From the NCBI GenBank assembly GCA_017540565.1, contig JAFYAU010000030.1:22848-86847 (forward strand): a DNA stretch of 64,000 bases, written 5' to 3'. The stretch comes from Oscillospiraceae bacterium. GTDB taxonomy: Bacteria; Bacillota; Clostridia; Oscillospirales; Oscillospiraceae. Below, piece after piece: positions 40,176 through 48,769 of the stretch. A program made the translations under genes and the position numbers. The number at the start of each line of letters is the position of its first letter. The first letter of the stretch is position 1. Below the pieces are notes generated by a model. It made no database searches. It saw only the letters and a list, made by a program, of their open reading frames with translations, and was not told the DNA's origin.

Positions 40176-40652
40176 TCAGCGTCCACGGCGGCGGCTGGAG
40201 CGGTGTTCGTACTGCGCCACGCCCGCCATCTTGCTGTCGGAGACCTGCATGAATTTCTTGAGCTTGTCCTCGAAGGCCTCGTCGCCGGATTTCTGCGGGA
40301 CGTACACTTCGGGCTGGCCGCTCCCGGAGGGGCGCGGCGCGGGGGCGGAACGCGCGGGCTGCTGCCGCGGGCGCGGCGGCCTGTCGCCGCGGGGCTCCTG
40401 GCGGGGAGACTCCTGGCGGGGGAGGGCCTGCTTGATGGACAGGTTCAGCCGGCCGTTCTCATCGATGCGGATGACCTTGACCGTGACCTCCTGGCCGACG
40501 GACAGATGTTCGCTGACGTCGTTGACGAATGTGTTCGCGATCTCCGAAATGTGCACCAGCCCGGAGCGGCCGGGGGCGATGGTGACGAATGCCCCGAATT
40601 TGGTAATGCCCGTTACCTTACCTGTCGTGATGAGTCCTGGTTCCAGCTCCAT
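40176..40652 (-). CDS. S1 domain RNA-binding protein
   Basis: This 158-residue protein has one S1 domain (about residues 6-75, LITTGKVTGITKFGAFVTIAPGRSGLVHISEI...LSVGQEVTVKVIRIDENGRLNLSIKQ). A Pro/Arg-rich disordered tail follows, and then a short C-terminal helix (FEDKLKKFMQVSDSKMAGV). The architecture matches the YabR-type general RNA-binding proteins of Firmicutes, often encoded next to DivIC. It presumably binds mRNA or ribosomes. A FtsB/DivIC-like gene lies 63 bp upstream on the same strand, consistent with that known pairing. The ribosome binding site is rather far from the ATG. Confidence 0.85.
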   Translation of the reverse strand: MELEPGLITTGKVTGITKFGAFVTIAPGRSGLVHISEIANTFVNDVSEHLSVGQEVTVKVIRIDENGRLNLSIKQALPRQESPRQEPRGDRPPRPRQQPARSAPAPRPSGSGQPEVYVPQKSGDEAFEDKLKKFMQVSDSKMAGVAQYEHRSSRRRGR

Positions 40653-40715
40653 AGATAATGAAAGTCCCTCTCCTGTAAGAATGATGTTGAATATTGTTTC
40701 CGGTCCCGCGGACGG

Positions 40716-40994
40716 TCAGTCGTTGGAATCGTAATACACCTTTTCGTCGGGCCTGACGAAGCCCCAGTATTTCCGTGCGATGTTCCCGATCACGTCGTCG
40801 TCGTCCTGATGCTCCACGTAGTATTCCAGTTCCGCGTTCTCTATCTCCAGTTCGGCGGCCCTGCTGTGAAGCGCCTCGATCTCGGTCCGCAGCTCCTCCG
40901 TTTTGGAACGGATCGTGACGGTCATCCCGACGGCGAACAGCAGGATCAGTACGAGGACGAGTTTGGTGATGAAATCGGCCCGCTTCAGTTTCAT
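40716..40994 (-). CDS. FtsB/DivIC-type septum formation initiator
   Basis: This 92-residue bitopic protein has a basic cytoplasmic start (KLKRADFITK), one membrane helix (LVLVLILLFAVGMTVTI) and an external coiled coil (RSKTEELRTEIEALHSRAAELEIENAELEYYVEHQ). It ends in the divisome-typical DDVIGNIARKYWGFVRPDEKVYY. FtsB and DivIC proteins act with FtsL and FtsQ/DivIB at the division septum. The ATG at 40994 is preceded by GGAAGGA. The neighbouring S1-domain gene is a known companion in Firmicutes. Longer upstream frames lack a site and are not used. Confidence 0.88.
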   Translation of the reverse strand: MKLKRADFITKLVLVLILLFAVGMTVTIRSKTEELRTEIEALHSRAAELEIENAELEYYVEHQDDDDVIGNIARKYWGFVRPDEKVYYDSND

Positions 40995-41129
40995 AAGGCA
41001 GATCCTTCCCGTGTCACATTGTCTGGATATATATAATACAGCAAATCCTCTGCGATGAAAAGATGCAATCCCGGATATTTTTGTTGTTTTCATATCTTTT
41101 TTCGGGCGGGGAAGAGCGCGGTAGCGCCG

Positions 41130-41159
41130 TTGACAGGGGCGCGCCGCCGTGTGTAAAAT
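41130..41159 (+). promoter_or_regulatory. Promoter of the amidohydrolase operon
   Basis: TTGACA (41130-41135), an 18-base spacer and TAAAAT (41154-41159) lie 54 bp before the amidohydrolase start. Confidence 0.72.
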
Positions 41160-41213
41160 GAGTCAGATTTCCGGCGGCGGACCGCCGGACGGAACGAACG
41201 GAGGCGAAGCCCG

Positions 41214-42083
41214 ATGACGGGAACCGGGGGCGTATACGAATGCCACTGCCACGTGGCTCTGGACGGGGTGGACTACCGCAACGCGCGCGAGCGCCACAGA
41301 AACGGGCCGGACGAGGCCTGGGTGCGCGGCGTGCTGGACGCCTACCGCCGGGCGGGCATCCGCTACGTCCGCGACGGAGGAGACAAATGGGGCGCCTCGG
41401 CGCTGGCCCGCCGGCTGGCGGGGGAGTACGGCATCGAGTACGCCTCGCCCGTTTTCCCCATCTACCGGAAGGGGGACTACGGCGCCTTCATCGGGGTGCC
41501 GTACGAGACGCTCTCCGACCTGAGGGAGCTGGTCGCCCGGGTGCGCGCCGAAGGCGGCACCCTCGTGAAGATGATGGGATCCGGCATCATGGATTTCGAC
41601 CGCCTCGGAGCAGTCACCGGCTTCGTGCCGGACCAGGAGGAACTGGACGAACTGGTGCGCATCGCCCACGGCGAGGGCCTGCCGGTGATGATGCACATGA
41701 ACAGCGCCGACGGGATCCGCCGGGCGGTGGACGCCGGGGTCGACAGCGTCGAGCACGGCAACTACGCCGACCGGGCGTCCCTGGCCGCGATGGCCGACGC
41801 CGGCACCCTGTGGGTCCCGACGGTCAGCGCGACGGTGAACCTGATGGGGAAGGGCCTGTTCGACGAGGAGGCCCTGCGTGAGATCCTCGGGATGCAGGAA
41901 TCCGCCATACGGCTGGGGCATGAACTGGGCGTGACGATCGCCTGCGGCAGCGACGCGGGCGCCTCCTGCGTGATGCACGCGGAGGCCTCCCTGCAGGAGG
42001 CGGAGAGGCTCGGCGCACTGCTGGGCGGCCGGGAGCCGGTGATGGACGGTCAGGAGAAGCTGAGAGCGAGGTTCCCCGGATGA
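41214..42083 (+). CDS. Amidohydrolase family protein
   Basis: This 289-residue protein has amidohydrolase-superfamily metal sites in order: HCH in YECHCHVAL at residues 10-12, Lys118-type residue in TLVKMMG, His in MMHMNS, His in SVEHGN, and the final Asp in ACGSDAG. These enzymes are TIM barrels that hydrolyse C-N or C-O bonds with one or two zinc-type ions. It is shorter than imidazolonepropionase- or prolidase-like members, so the substrate cannot be told. It starts the operon, and GGAGG lies a normal distance upstream. The stop overlaps the DUF362 gene (ATGA), so the two are translated together. Confidence 0.82.
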   Translation: MTGTGGVYECHCHVALDGVDYRNARERHRNGPDEAWVRGVLDAYRRAGIRYVRDGGDKWGASALARRLAGEYGIEYASPVFPIYRKGDYGAFIGVPYETLSDLRELVARVRAEGGTLVKMMGSGIMDFDRLGAVTGFVPDQEELDELVRIAHGEGLPVMMHMNSADGIRRAVDAGVDSVEHGNYADRASLAAMADAGTLWVPTVSATVNLMGKGLFDEEALREILGMQESAIRLGHELGVTIACGSDAGASCVMHAEASLQEAERLGALLGGREPVMDGQEKLRARFPG

Positions 42084-43261
42084 CGGAGGAGAGAAAGGGG
42101 CGGGACGGAATGACGGACGTGTCGATCGTATCCTGCGGCAGCTATGACAGGGCGGAAGTGAAGAGCGCGCTGCGTCAGGTGCTGGCACCTCTGGGCGGCC
42201 TGGACTGGGTCCGGGAGGGGATGACCGTCGCCGTCAAGGCGAACCTGGTGACCGCCCTGCGTCCGGACCGGGCGGCCACGACGCACCCGGCCATGCTGGC
42301 GGCCCTGACGGAGCTCCTGAGGGAGCGCGGCGCCCGCGTGGTCATCGGGGACAGTCCCGGCGGCGTCTACAACAGCATTTATGTAAACCGCGTATACGCG
42401 GCGGACGGCCTGAAGGAGGCCGAGAAGGCCGGGGCGGAGCTGAACCGGGACTTCGGGGAGACGCACGCGGAGAACCCGGACGGCAAGGTCCTGAAGGAAC
42501 TGACATACACGTCCTGGCTGGACGGGGCGGACGCGGTCATAGACTTCTGCAAGCTCAAATCCCACGGCATGATGGGCATGAGCGGGGCGGCGAAGAACAT
42601 GTTCGGCGTCATCCCCGGAACGATGAAGCCGGAATACCATTTCCGCTTCCCAGACCATGAGGATTTCGCGGACATGCTGGTGGATCTGGACGAGCGGTTC
42701 CGCCCGCGCCTGTGCCTGGCGGACGCCGTGGTCGGCATGGAGGGCAACGGCCCCACGGCCGGAACGCCCCGGAAACTGGGCTTCGTGGCGGCCTCGGAGT
42801 CGCCCCACAGGCTGGACCAGGTCTGCGCGGGGATCCTCGGCCTGGAGGAGGACGCCGTCCCGACGCTGCGGGCGGCCAAGCGGCGGGGGCTGATCCCGCA
42901 GAGCGCGGCGGACCTGTCCGTCAGCGGGGACCCCTCCGCCTTCGCGGTGAAGGATTTCCGGCTGGTGGCGGAGTCCCGCAGCCTGCTGTTCGCCGGGGAC
43001 GGGAAGAGCCCCTTCCTGCGCGCGTTCTCCGCTTTCGCGGGGAAGGTGCTCCGGACGAAGCCGAAGGTGGCGAAGGACGAGTGCGTGGGCTGCGGCGTGT
43101 GCCGGAACACGTGCCCGGCGAAGGCCATCACGATCGAGAAGGGAAAGGCGGTCATCGACCGCTCGGCCTGCATCCGCTGCTTCTGCTGCCAGGAGTTCTG
43201 TCCCAAAGGCGCCATGAAGGTGCACCGGACGGCCCTGGCCCGGCTGGCGGGAAAGATCTGA
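42080..43261 (+). CDS. DUF362 domain-containing 4Fe-4S protein
   Basis: This 393-residue protein joins a DUF362 domain (residues 12-300, with KANLVTALRPDRAATTHP, GDSPGG, CKLKSHGMMGMSGAAKNMFGVIPG) to two 4Fe-4S motifs at the C-terminus (CVGCGVCRNTCP and CIRCFCCQEFCP). DUF362 proteins of anaerobes probably catalyse redox reactions on small organic acids, but none is well characterised. The ATG at 42080 overlaps the amidohydrolase stop and has GAGG eight bases upstream. An in-frame ATG at 42110 fits the family start (MTDVSIVSCGSYD) and is an alternative. Tex follows 22 bp later. Confidence 0.88.
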   Translation: MTEERKGRDGMTDVSIVSCGSYDRAEVKSALRQVLAPLGGLDWVREGMTVAVKANLVTALRPDRAATTHPAMLAALTELLRERGARVVIGDSPGGVYNSIYVNRVYAADGLKEAEKAGAELNRDFGETHAENPDGKVLKELTYTSWLDGADAVIDFCKLKSHGMMGMSGAAKNMFGVIPGTMKPEYHFRFPDHEDFADMLVDLDERFRPRLCLADAVVGMEGNGPTAGTPRKLGFVAASESPHRLDQVCAGILGLEEDAVPTLRAAKRRGLIPQSAADLSVSGDPSAFAVKDFRLVAESRSLLFAGDGKSPFLRAFSAFAGKVLRTKPKVAKDECVGCGVCRNTCPAKAITIEKGKAVIDRSACIRCFCCQEFCPKGAMKVHRTALARLAGKI

Positions 43262-43283
43262 CCGGAAAGGATCGGAGGATACG

Positions 43284-45431
43284 ATGGACAAGATCACACA
43301 GGCGCTGGCCCGGGAACTGGACCGGCCGGCGCAGTATGTACAGAACGTCATAGACCTGATGGACGAGGGGAACACGATCCCGTTCATCGCCCGCTACCGC
43401 AAGGAGGCGCACGGTGCGATGGACGACACCGTCCTGCGCCGGCTGGAGGAGCGGCTGCGATATCTGCGGAACCTGGAGCAGAGGAGGCAGGAGATCTGCC
43501 GGCTGATCGACGCGCAGGGCCAGCTCACGGAGGAACTCGCCGCCGCCGTCGAAAACGCGGAGACCCTGTCCGTCCTGGAGGACCTCTACCGCCCGTTCCG
43601 GCCGAAGCGGAGGACCCGGGCCTCCATGGCGAAGGAGAAGGGCCTCGACGGCCTGGCCAGGGAGATCCTGGAGGGACCGGACCGGGATCCGCGCGTCCTG
43701 GCGGAAGCCTACGTCAGCGAGGAAAAAGGCGTTGCGGACGCGGACGAGGCGCTGGCCGGCGCGTCGGACGTGATCGCGGAGATGATCAGCGACTCCCCGG
43801 ACAGCCGCAGGATCATGCACGCGCTCATCAAAAAGACGGGGATCCTCCGCGCGCAGGCGGCGAAAGAGGAGGACAGCGTCTACCGGCAGTACTATGATTT
43901 CTCCCAGCCGGTCTCCCGGCTGCAGGGCCATCAGGTCCTCGCGGTGAACCGCGGGGAGAAGGAGGGCTTCCTGAAGGTCTCCCTCCTCCTGGACCGCGGC
44001 CTCGCGCTCCGCGAGCTCTCAACCGGCATGATCCGCCCCGGCGCCCGGAACGCGGCGTTCCTCTCCGCGGCCGTCGCCGACGGATACGACCGCCTGCTGT
44101 TCCCGAGCGTGGAGACGGAGACCCGCGCCGCCCTCACGGAGACGGCGGGCGAGGGGGCGATCCGCAACTTCGCTTTGAACCTCAAGCCGCTCCTGATGGC
44201 GCCCCCGGTGAAGGGCAGCGTGACCATGGGGCTGGACCCCGGATACCGCATGGGCTGCAAGGTGGCCGTGGTGGATCCCACCGGGAAGGTGCTGGACACG
44301 GCCGTCGTGTATCCGACGCACGGGGAGAAGCAGAAGGAAGCCTGCATCCGGACCCTGGCCGGACTGATCCGGAAGCACGGGGTGAAGCACATTGCCATCG
44401 GCAACGGCACGGCCTCCCGCGAGACCGAGCAGATGACGGCGGAGCTGCTGCAGCAGTGCCCCGGCGTGAGTTACATGGTCGTCAGCGAGGCGGGGGCCAG
44501 CGTATACAGCGCGAGCAGACTGGCGGCGGAGGAGTTCCCGCAGTACGATGTCAATCTCCGGTCCGCGGTCTCCATCGCGCGCCGGCTCCAGGACCCGCTG
44601 GCGGAACTGGTGAAGATCGATCCGAAGGCCATCGGCGTGGGACAGTACCAGCACGACATGCCGCAGAAGAAGCTCGAGGAGAGCCTGGACGCCGTCGTGG
44701 AGGACTGCGTCAACGCGGTGGGCGTGGACCTGAACACGGCCTCGCCGTCCCTGCTGCGCCGGGTCAGCGGCCTGACCGCGGCCACGGCGAAGAACATCGC
44801 GGCCTACCGGGAGGAGAACGGGGCGTTCACCTCGCGCAGCCAGCTCCTGAAGGTGCCCAAACTGGGGCCGAAGGCCTACGAGCAGTGCGCCGGCTTCCTG
44901 CGCGTGCCGGAGAGCCGGTCCGTGCTGGACCGTACGGGCGTGCATCCCGAAAGCTATGAGGCGGCGCGCCGCCTGCTGTCGCTCTGCGGATATTCCGAGC
45001 AGGACGTGGGAGCGGGCCGGATCGGGGAACTGCCGCGCCGGCTGAAGGAACGCGGCGAGGAGAAGACGGCAAGGGACTGCGGCGTCGGCCTTCCCACGCT
45101 GAAGGACATCGCGGCCGAACTGGTGAAGCCGGGCCGGGATCCCCGCGACGAGCTGCCGCCCCCGGTCTTCCGCACGGACGTGCTGGAGCTGAAGGACCTG
45201 AAGCCGGGCATGGTGCTCAGCGGGACGGTGCGCAACGTGATCGATTTCGGGGCGTTCGTGGACATCGGGGTCCACGAGGACGGCCTCGTGCACATCTCCG
45301 AACTGTGCGACCGCTACGTCCGCCATCCCAGCGAGGTCGTGAGCGTCGGCGACGTCGTGAAGGTCGCCGTCCTCTCGGTGGACGAGAAGAGAAAACGGAT
45401 CTCCCTGAGCATGAAACAGGTGAGATCCTGA
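43284..45431 (+). CDS. tex: Tex family RNA-binding transcription accessory protein
   Basis: This 715-residue protein matches Tex: a helical N-terminal region (PAQYVQNVIDLMDEGNTIPFIARYRKE), a YqgF/RNase H-like domain (about 320-450, TMGLDPGYRMGCKVAVVD), two helix-hairpin-helix motifs (VGVDLNTASPSLLRRVSGL and FTSRSQLLKVPKLGPKAYEQCAGFLRV) and a C-terminal S1 domain (about 645-715, GMVLSGTVRNVIDFGAFVDIGVHEDGLVHISEL). Tex binds RNA and affects transcription and is found in almost all bacteria. CGGAGG lies five bases before the ATG. A convergent phosphatase gene follows after about 230 bp with hairpins. The length is normal. Confidence 0.95.
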   Translation: MDKITQALARELDRPAQYVQNVIDLMDEGNTIPFIARYRKEAHGAMDDTVLRRLEERLRYLRNLEQRRQEICRLIDAQGQLTEELAAAVENAETLSVLEDLYRPFRPKRRTRASMAKEKGLDGLAREILEGPDRDPRVLAEAYVSEEKGVADADEALAGASDVIAEMISDSPDSRRIMHALIKKTGILRAQAAKEEDSVYRQYYDFSQPVSRLQGHQVLAVNRGEKEGFLKVSLLLDRGLALRELSTGMIRPGARNAAFLSAAVADGYDRLLFPSVETETRAALTETAGEGAIRNFALNLKPLLMAPPVKGSVTMGLDPGYRMGCKVAVVDPTGKVLDTAVVYPTHGEKQKEACIRTLAGLIRKHGVKHIAIGNGTASRETEQMTAELLQQCPGVSYMVVSEAGASVYSASRLAAEEFPQYDVNLRSAVSIARRLQDPLAELVKIDPKAIGVGQYQHDMPQKKLEESLDAVVEDCVNAVGVDLNTASPSLLRRVSGLTAATAKNIAAYREENGAFTSRSQLLKVPKLGPKAYEQCAGFLRVPESRSVLDRTGVHPESYEAARRLLSLCGYSEQDVGAGRIGELPRRLKERGEEKTARDCGVGLPTLKDIAAELVKPGRDPRDELPPPVFRTDVLELKDLKPGMVLSGTVRNVIDFGAFVDIGVHEDGLVHISELCDRYVRHPSEVVSVGDVVKVAVLSVDEKRKRISLSMKQVRS

Positions 45432-45482
45432 TCCGCCCGGCGGGCGGGGAAGGATCGGAACAGGCGACCGGTCAGCTGTTTT

Positions 45483-45519
45483 TTCGGCAGATTTCTGACG
45501 CGATTGCATATCTGCCGAA
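45483..45519. repeat. Inverted repeat of unknown role after tex
   Basis: TTCGGCAGAT and ATCTGCCGAA are perfect 10-bp arms 17 bases apart. T's lie before it on the plus strand and A's would follow on the minus strand, so it does not look like a terminator. Confidence 0.4.
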
Positions 45520-45584
45520 CCAGACACCGCGGCGGAAGCCTGTCCCTGAAACGGGAAGGCTCCATATAGCCGGAGTCAGCAAAA

Positions 45585-45612
45585 CGCCGGACAGCCAACA
45601 GACTGTCCGGCG
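45585..45612. terminator. Bidirectional terminator between tex and the phosphatase gene
   Basis: A perfect 10-bp stem (CGCCGGACAG / CTGTCCGGCG) with an eight-base loop. TTTT follows on the minus strand and TTATAT on the plus strand. Confidence 0.85.
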
Positions 45613-45664
45613 TTATATCATATGCAAGCTGCAGGCAGGAAACACACGGCCGCCCGCTGTCCCT

Positions 45665-46258
45665 TTATTTGTTGAAGCACAGGAGGATGACCCGGCCGTC
45701 GGGCCGGGAGAGGTCCAGGTCGAAGGCGGAGTAGCAGCCGTGGCGGTTGTAGAAGCGGTCGAACCGCTCCAGCGGCACCCCCAGCAGATGGGTGACGATG
45801 GCGGACAGCGGCCCGTTGTGGGCCACGATGGCGGCGTCCTCGCCGCGCGCGAGCACCGTGTTCAGCCCGGCGACAGCCCTCTCGCCCACCTGTTTGAAGC
45901 TCTCGCCGTCCTGCGGCAGGAAGCCGTGCCAGCCGTTCATGACGGCGTTCATGACCTCCGGATGCTCGGCCTCCATGGTGGGGAAGTCCATCCGCTCGTA
46001 GCGCCCCATGTTCTGCTCCATGACCTCCGGCAGGGGGAGGATCTCCACGCCGCGGTGCGCAAAGCAGATCTCCGCCGTCTCCCGGGCGCGCAGCAGGGGA
46101 CTGCTGTAGCAGACGGAGACGGGGTTCTCCGCCATCTTGTCCCGCACTTCGGCCGCCTGTTCCCGGCCCAGCTCCGTAAGGGGATAGTCGGTCCTGCCGA
46201 ACAGCAGGCGCATCCGGTTGCCCTCGGATTCCCCGTGGCGGATCAGATACAGTCTCAT
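45665..46258 (-). CDS. Histidine phosphatase family protein
   Basis: This 197-residue protein has the phosphoglycerate mutase-like catalytic motif LIRHGES (residues 5-11). A second His in IVAHNGPLSAIV and Arg and Glu residues in SSPLLRARETAEI complete the pocket. It forms a phosphohistidine intermediate and removes phosphate from a small molecule or protein, or moves phosphate. Cofactor-dependent mutase is possible, but at 197 residues it is more like a CobC/PhoE-type phosphatase. It is a single gene ended by a hairpin. Substrate unknown. Confidence 0.87.
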   Translation of the reverse strand: MRLYLIRHGESEGNRMRLLFGRTDYPLTELGREQAAEVRDKMAENPVSVCYSSPLLRARETAEICFAHRGVEILPLPEVMEQNMGRYERMDFPTMEAEHPEVMNAVMNGWHGFLPQDGESFKQVGERAVAGLNTVLARGEDAAIVAHNGPLSAIVTHLLGVPLERFDRFYNRHGCYSAFDLDLSRPDGRVILLCFNK

Positions 46259-46335
46259 CGTCGTCCTCCCGTTCCTGTTTTTCTGCAGATATTCTACAAA
46301 CGGGCGGAGGCGCTGTCAAGAAAACGCGATGCGGT

Positions 46336-46364
46336 TTGACACGGCGGACGTGACATGCTAAAAT
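46336..46364 (+). promoter_or_regulatory. Promoter of the E2-like gene
   Basis: TTGACA (46336-46341), a 17-base spacer and TAAAAT (46359-46364) lie 33 bp before the ATG. Confidence 0.78.
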
Positions 46365-46397
46365 GTGAACAAATTTTGAACGAACCGAGGCGGGCCT

Positions 46398-47249
46398 ATG
46401 AGACCTGACGGATACAAGGTGAAGAACGCGGATCCCATGTACATGCTGATCCCGTATTTTCTCACGAAGCGCTACGACGCGATGAACATGACCACGCTGG
46501 AGATCCCCGTGGAGCCGATGAAGGCGTATATAAACGCCAGACGGATGGAAGGCATCCAGCTGACCCACATCGGCCTGGTCCTGGCGGCGTTCGTGCGGAC
46601 GGTGGCGGAGTTCCCGCTGCTCAACCGCTTCATCGGAGGAAAGAAGGTCTACCAGCACAAGGACCTGACCGTGTCCATGGTGGTCCTGCGTCCCAGCGGG
46701 GGCGACGTCATGTCCAAGCTGTACTTCGACCCGTCGGACGACGTGTTCGAGGTGCAGAGAAAGATCGATGACTTCGTGGACGACAACCGCGTGAACGAGG
46801 ACCAGCTGCTGGACAAGGCGATGAAGATCCTTCTGCACATCCCCGGACTGATGGGCGCGGCCATCGGGATCCTGCGCTTCATGGACCGGCACGGCCTGCT
46901 GCCCAACGCCCTGGTGAGGGTGAGCCCTTTCCACGCCAGCCTTCTGATCTCCAATCTGGCCAGCATCCGCAGCAACGCGATCTTCCACCACGTGTACGAT
47001 TTCGGCTCCACCAGCATCGCCCTGACGATGGGCACGCAGAAGGAGGAGCCCAAGCGCGGCCCCGGCGGCGCCGTCGGCTTCGAGCGCTGCATCCCCATGG
47101 GCGTCGTCATGGACGAGCGCATCTGCAACGGGCTGTACTTCTCGCAGGCCTTCTCCCGCTTCCGGAGCTATCTGGCCGATCCGGTGAAGCTGGAGGGAAA
47201 GCCGGCGTTCGAGGTCCTGACGATGAAGCAGGCGTCGGAACTGCCCTGA
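46398..47249 (+). CDS. E2/CAT-fold acyltransferase-like protein with degenerate active site
   Basis: This 283-residue protein resembles the catalytic domain of 2-oxoacid dehydrogenase E2 and chloramphenicol acetyltransferase, but it has no lipoyl or E1/E3-binding domain. Near the C-terminus the catalytic motif DHRxxDG appears as DERICNG (residues 239-245): the essential His is Glu and the Asp is Asn. Other fold landmarks are VEPMKAYINARRMEGIQLTHIGLVLAAFVRTVAEFPLLN and VSPFHASLLISNLASI. It therefore probably does not use the classical mechanism. It could be structural, regulatory or use different chemistry. It is a single gene with a strong promoter and terminator. Confidence 0.75.
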   Translation: MRPDGYKVKNADPMYMLIPYFLTKRYDAMNMTTLEIPVEPMKAYINARRMEGIQLTHIGLVLAAFVRTVAEFPLLNRFIGGKKVYQHKDLTVSMVVLRPSGGDVMSKLYFDPSDDVFEVQRKIDDFVDDNRVNEDQLLDKAMKILLHIPGLMGAAIGILRFMDRHGLLPNALVRVSPFHASLLISNLASIRSNAIFHHVYDFGSTSIALTMGTQKEEPKRGPGGAVGFERCIPMGVVMDERICNGLYFSQAFSRFRSYLADPVKLEGKPAFEVLTMKQASELP

Positions 47250-47267
47250 ATACCGTATCCCGCGATG

Positions 47268-47298
47268 AACGGCGGGCTCCTTCCGGGAGCCCGCCGTT
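47268..47298 (+). terminator. Terminator after the E2-like gene
   Basis: AACGGCGGGCTCC pairs with GGAGCCCGCCGTT (13 bp, five-base loop), followed by TTCC. Confidence 0.82.
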
Positions 47299-47308
47299 TT
47301 CCGCGCGC

Positions 47309-47337
47309 TGGACAAATCCCCGGCGCTCGTGTATAAT
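47309..47337 (+). promoter_or_regulatory. Promoter of the nitroreductase operon
   Basis: TGGACA (47309-47314), a 17-base spacer and TATAAT (47332-47337) lie 40 bp before the ATG. Confidence 0.72.
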
Positions 47338-47377
47338 CTCCCGGCGGCCGTGAGCCGTGCAGAAAGGACATATCGTT

Positions 47378-47935
47378 ATGGAGATCATTCACAATCCGGT
47401 GACGGACGCGATCCTGGACCGGAGGAGCATAAGAAGCTATACGGACGAGGCGCTGACGGAGGACGAGGTGCACACCCTGCTGCAGTGCGGCCTGCGGGCG
47501 CCGTCCGCGCACAACCGGCAGACCACCCGCTTCGCGGCCGTTCAGGACCGGAAGCTCCTGGAAAAACTGCGCCTCGAGATGACGGAGGCGGAGGAGGAGC
47601 CCTCCCGCTGGCTGAAGGCCTTCCACTACGGCGCGCCCTGCGTGATCTTCCTCTTCGACCGGAGAGGGGACCGCTGGAGCGGGATCAACGGCGCCATCGC
47701 CGCGGAGAACATCCACGTGGCGGCCCAGGGCCTCGGGCTCGGATCCGTGCTGATCGGCATCATCCGGGACTTCATGCTCTCGGAGAGGGGCGAAGCCTGG
47801 AAGGCCCGCTTCGGGATCCCGGAGGACTATGATTTCGTCCTCGCGGTGGCCGTCGGCCATCCCGATAAGCCCGGCAGGGACCTGCCGCGGGACCAGGAGA
47901 ACATCGTTTACGTGAAAGGGGAGGACGAGCCGTGA
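47378..47935 (+). CDS. Nitroreductase family protein
   Basis: This 185-residue flavoprotein carries nitroreductase-family landmarks: DAILDRRSIRSYTDEALTEDEV at the FMN-binding N-terminus, GLRAPSAHNRQTTRFAAV, and GAIAAENIHVAAQGLGLGSVLIG. These enzymes reduce nitro groups, quinones or flavin-linked substrates with NAD(P)H. It is on the small side but complete. The ATG at 47378 is preferred; AAAGGA lies about ten bases upstream. Its stop overlaps the GTG start of the L,D-transpeptidase gene (GTGA), so the two are coupled. A role in wall synthesis is not implied. Confidence 0.85.
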   Translation: MEIIHNPVTDAILDRRSIRSYTDEALTEDEVHTLLQCGLRAPSAHNRQTTRFAAVQDRKLLEKLRLEMTEAEEEPSRWLKAFHYGAPCVIFLFDRRGDRWSGINGAIAAENIHVAAQGLGLGSVLIGIIRDFMLSERGEAWKARFGIPEDYDFVLAVAVGHPDKPGRDLPRDQENIVYVKGEDEP

Positions 47936-48726
47936 GAAGAGCGATCGCAGCCGCGGCGCTTCTTCTTGCCGCGCTGATCCTGCTGGCCTGCGCCGGCTGC
48001 AGCTTCCGGACGGACCTGTCCCTTCACGGGTCGCCGGAGGACCACCGCCCCGCGCCGGCGGAAGAGGGGAAGACCCCGGCGGCGCCTGAGACGGAGACGC
48101 CGGAACCGGCGGACGGCACGGAGGACGACGACCAGGAGATGGTGGCCCCGGAGGAGCAGGAGGCCGCGCAGCACAGCGCCTCCACAGGAAACGCCGTCCG
48201 TACGGACGGGGCGTATTACATCAAGGTCAACTGCCGGATGAACACCGTCACGGTGTACGGCCGGGACGGCGCTGGGGAGTACACGGAACCCGTCAGGGCG
48301 ATGATCTGCTCGACCGGTCCGGACACGCCGCAGGAGGGCGTCTACGACATCGCGTCGATGAAGAGCTGGGACTGGCTGAGCCTGTTCGGGAACGTGTACG
48401 GCTGCTACGTGACCCAGATCGACGGGAACATCCTGTTCCATTCGGTGCCGTATCTGACGATGTACGACCGCGGCTCGCTGGAGTACTGGGAGTATGACCA
48501 GCTGGGAACGGCGGCCTCCATGGGCTGCGTGCGCCTGCAGGTGGCCGACGCAAAGTGGATCTACGACAACCGGGACGAGATCGCCGGCGTGGAGTTCTAC
48601 AGCTCCGACGTGGCGGGCCCCCTGGGCAAACCGGACCTGGCCCCCATCAGCGGCAACCGGGAGTGCCGGGGCTGGGATCCCACCGATCCGGACGAGGCCA
48701 ATCCCTGGCATGCGGCGGGGAACTGA
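47932..48726 (+). CDS. L,D-transpeptidase (YkuD) lipoprotein
   Basis: This 264-residue protein is a secreted lipoprotein (signal peptide with LLAC, modified Cys20) with a Pro/Glu-rich linker to about residue 90 and a YkuD-type catalytic domain after it. The motif is complete: His170 in LFHSVPY and Cys199 in SMGCVRL. L,D-transpeptidases form 3-3 cross-links in peptidoglycan or attach proteins to it. No peptidoglycan-binding or LysM domain is fused. The GTG start overlaps the nitroreductase stop. A hairpin terminator follows. Confidence 0.9.
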   Translation: MRRAIAAAALLLAALILLACAGCSFRTDLSLHGSPEDHRPAPAEEGKTPAAPETETPEPADGTEDDDQEMVAPEEQEAAQHSASTGNAVRTDGAYYIKVNCRMNTVTVYGRDGAGEYTEPVRAMICSTGPDTPQEGVYDIASMKSWDWLSLFGNVYGCYVTQIDGNILFHSVPYLTMYDRGSLEYWEYDQLGTAASMGCVRLQVADAKWIYDNRDEIAGVEFYSSDVAGPLGKPDLAPISGNRECRGWDPTDPDEANPWHAAGN

Positions 48727-48735
48727 ATATGAAGC

Positions 48736-48769
48736 AAAGACGGTACAGCCGAAATGCTGTGCCGTCTTT
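48736..48769 (+). terminator. Terminator after the L,D-transpeptidase gene
   Basis: AAAGACGGTACAGC pairs with GCTGTGCCGTCTTT (14 bp with one wobble, six-base loop). The stem ends TTT. Confidence 0.78.
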
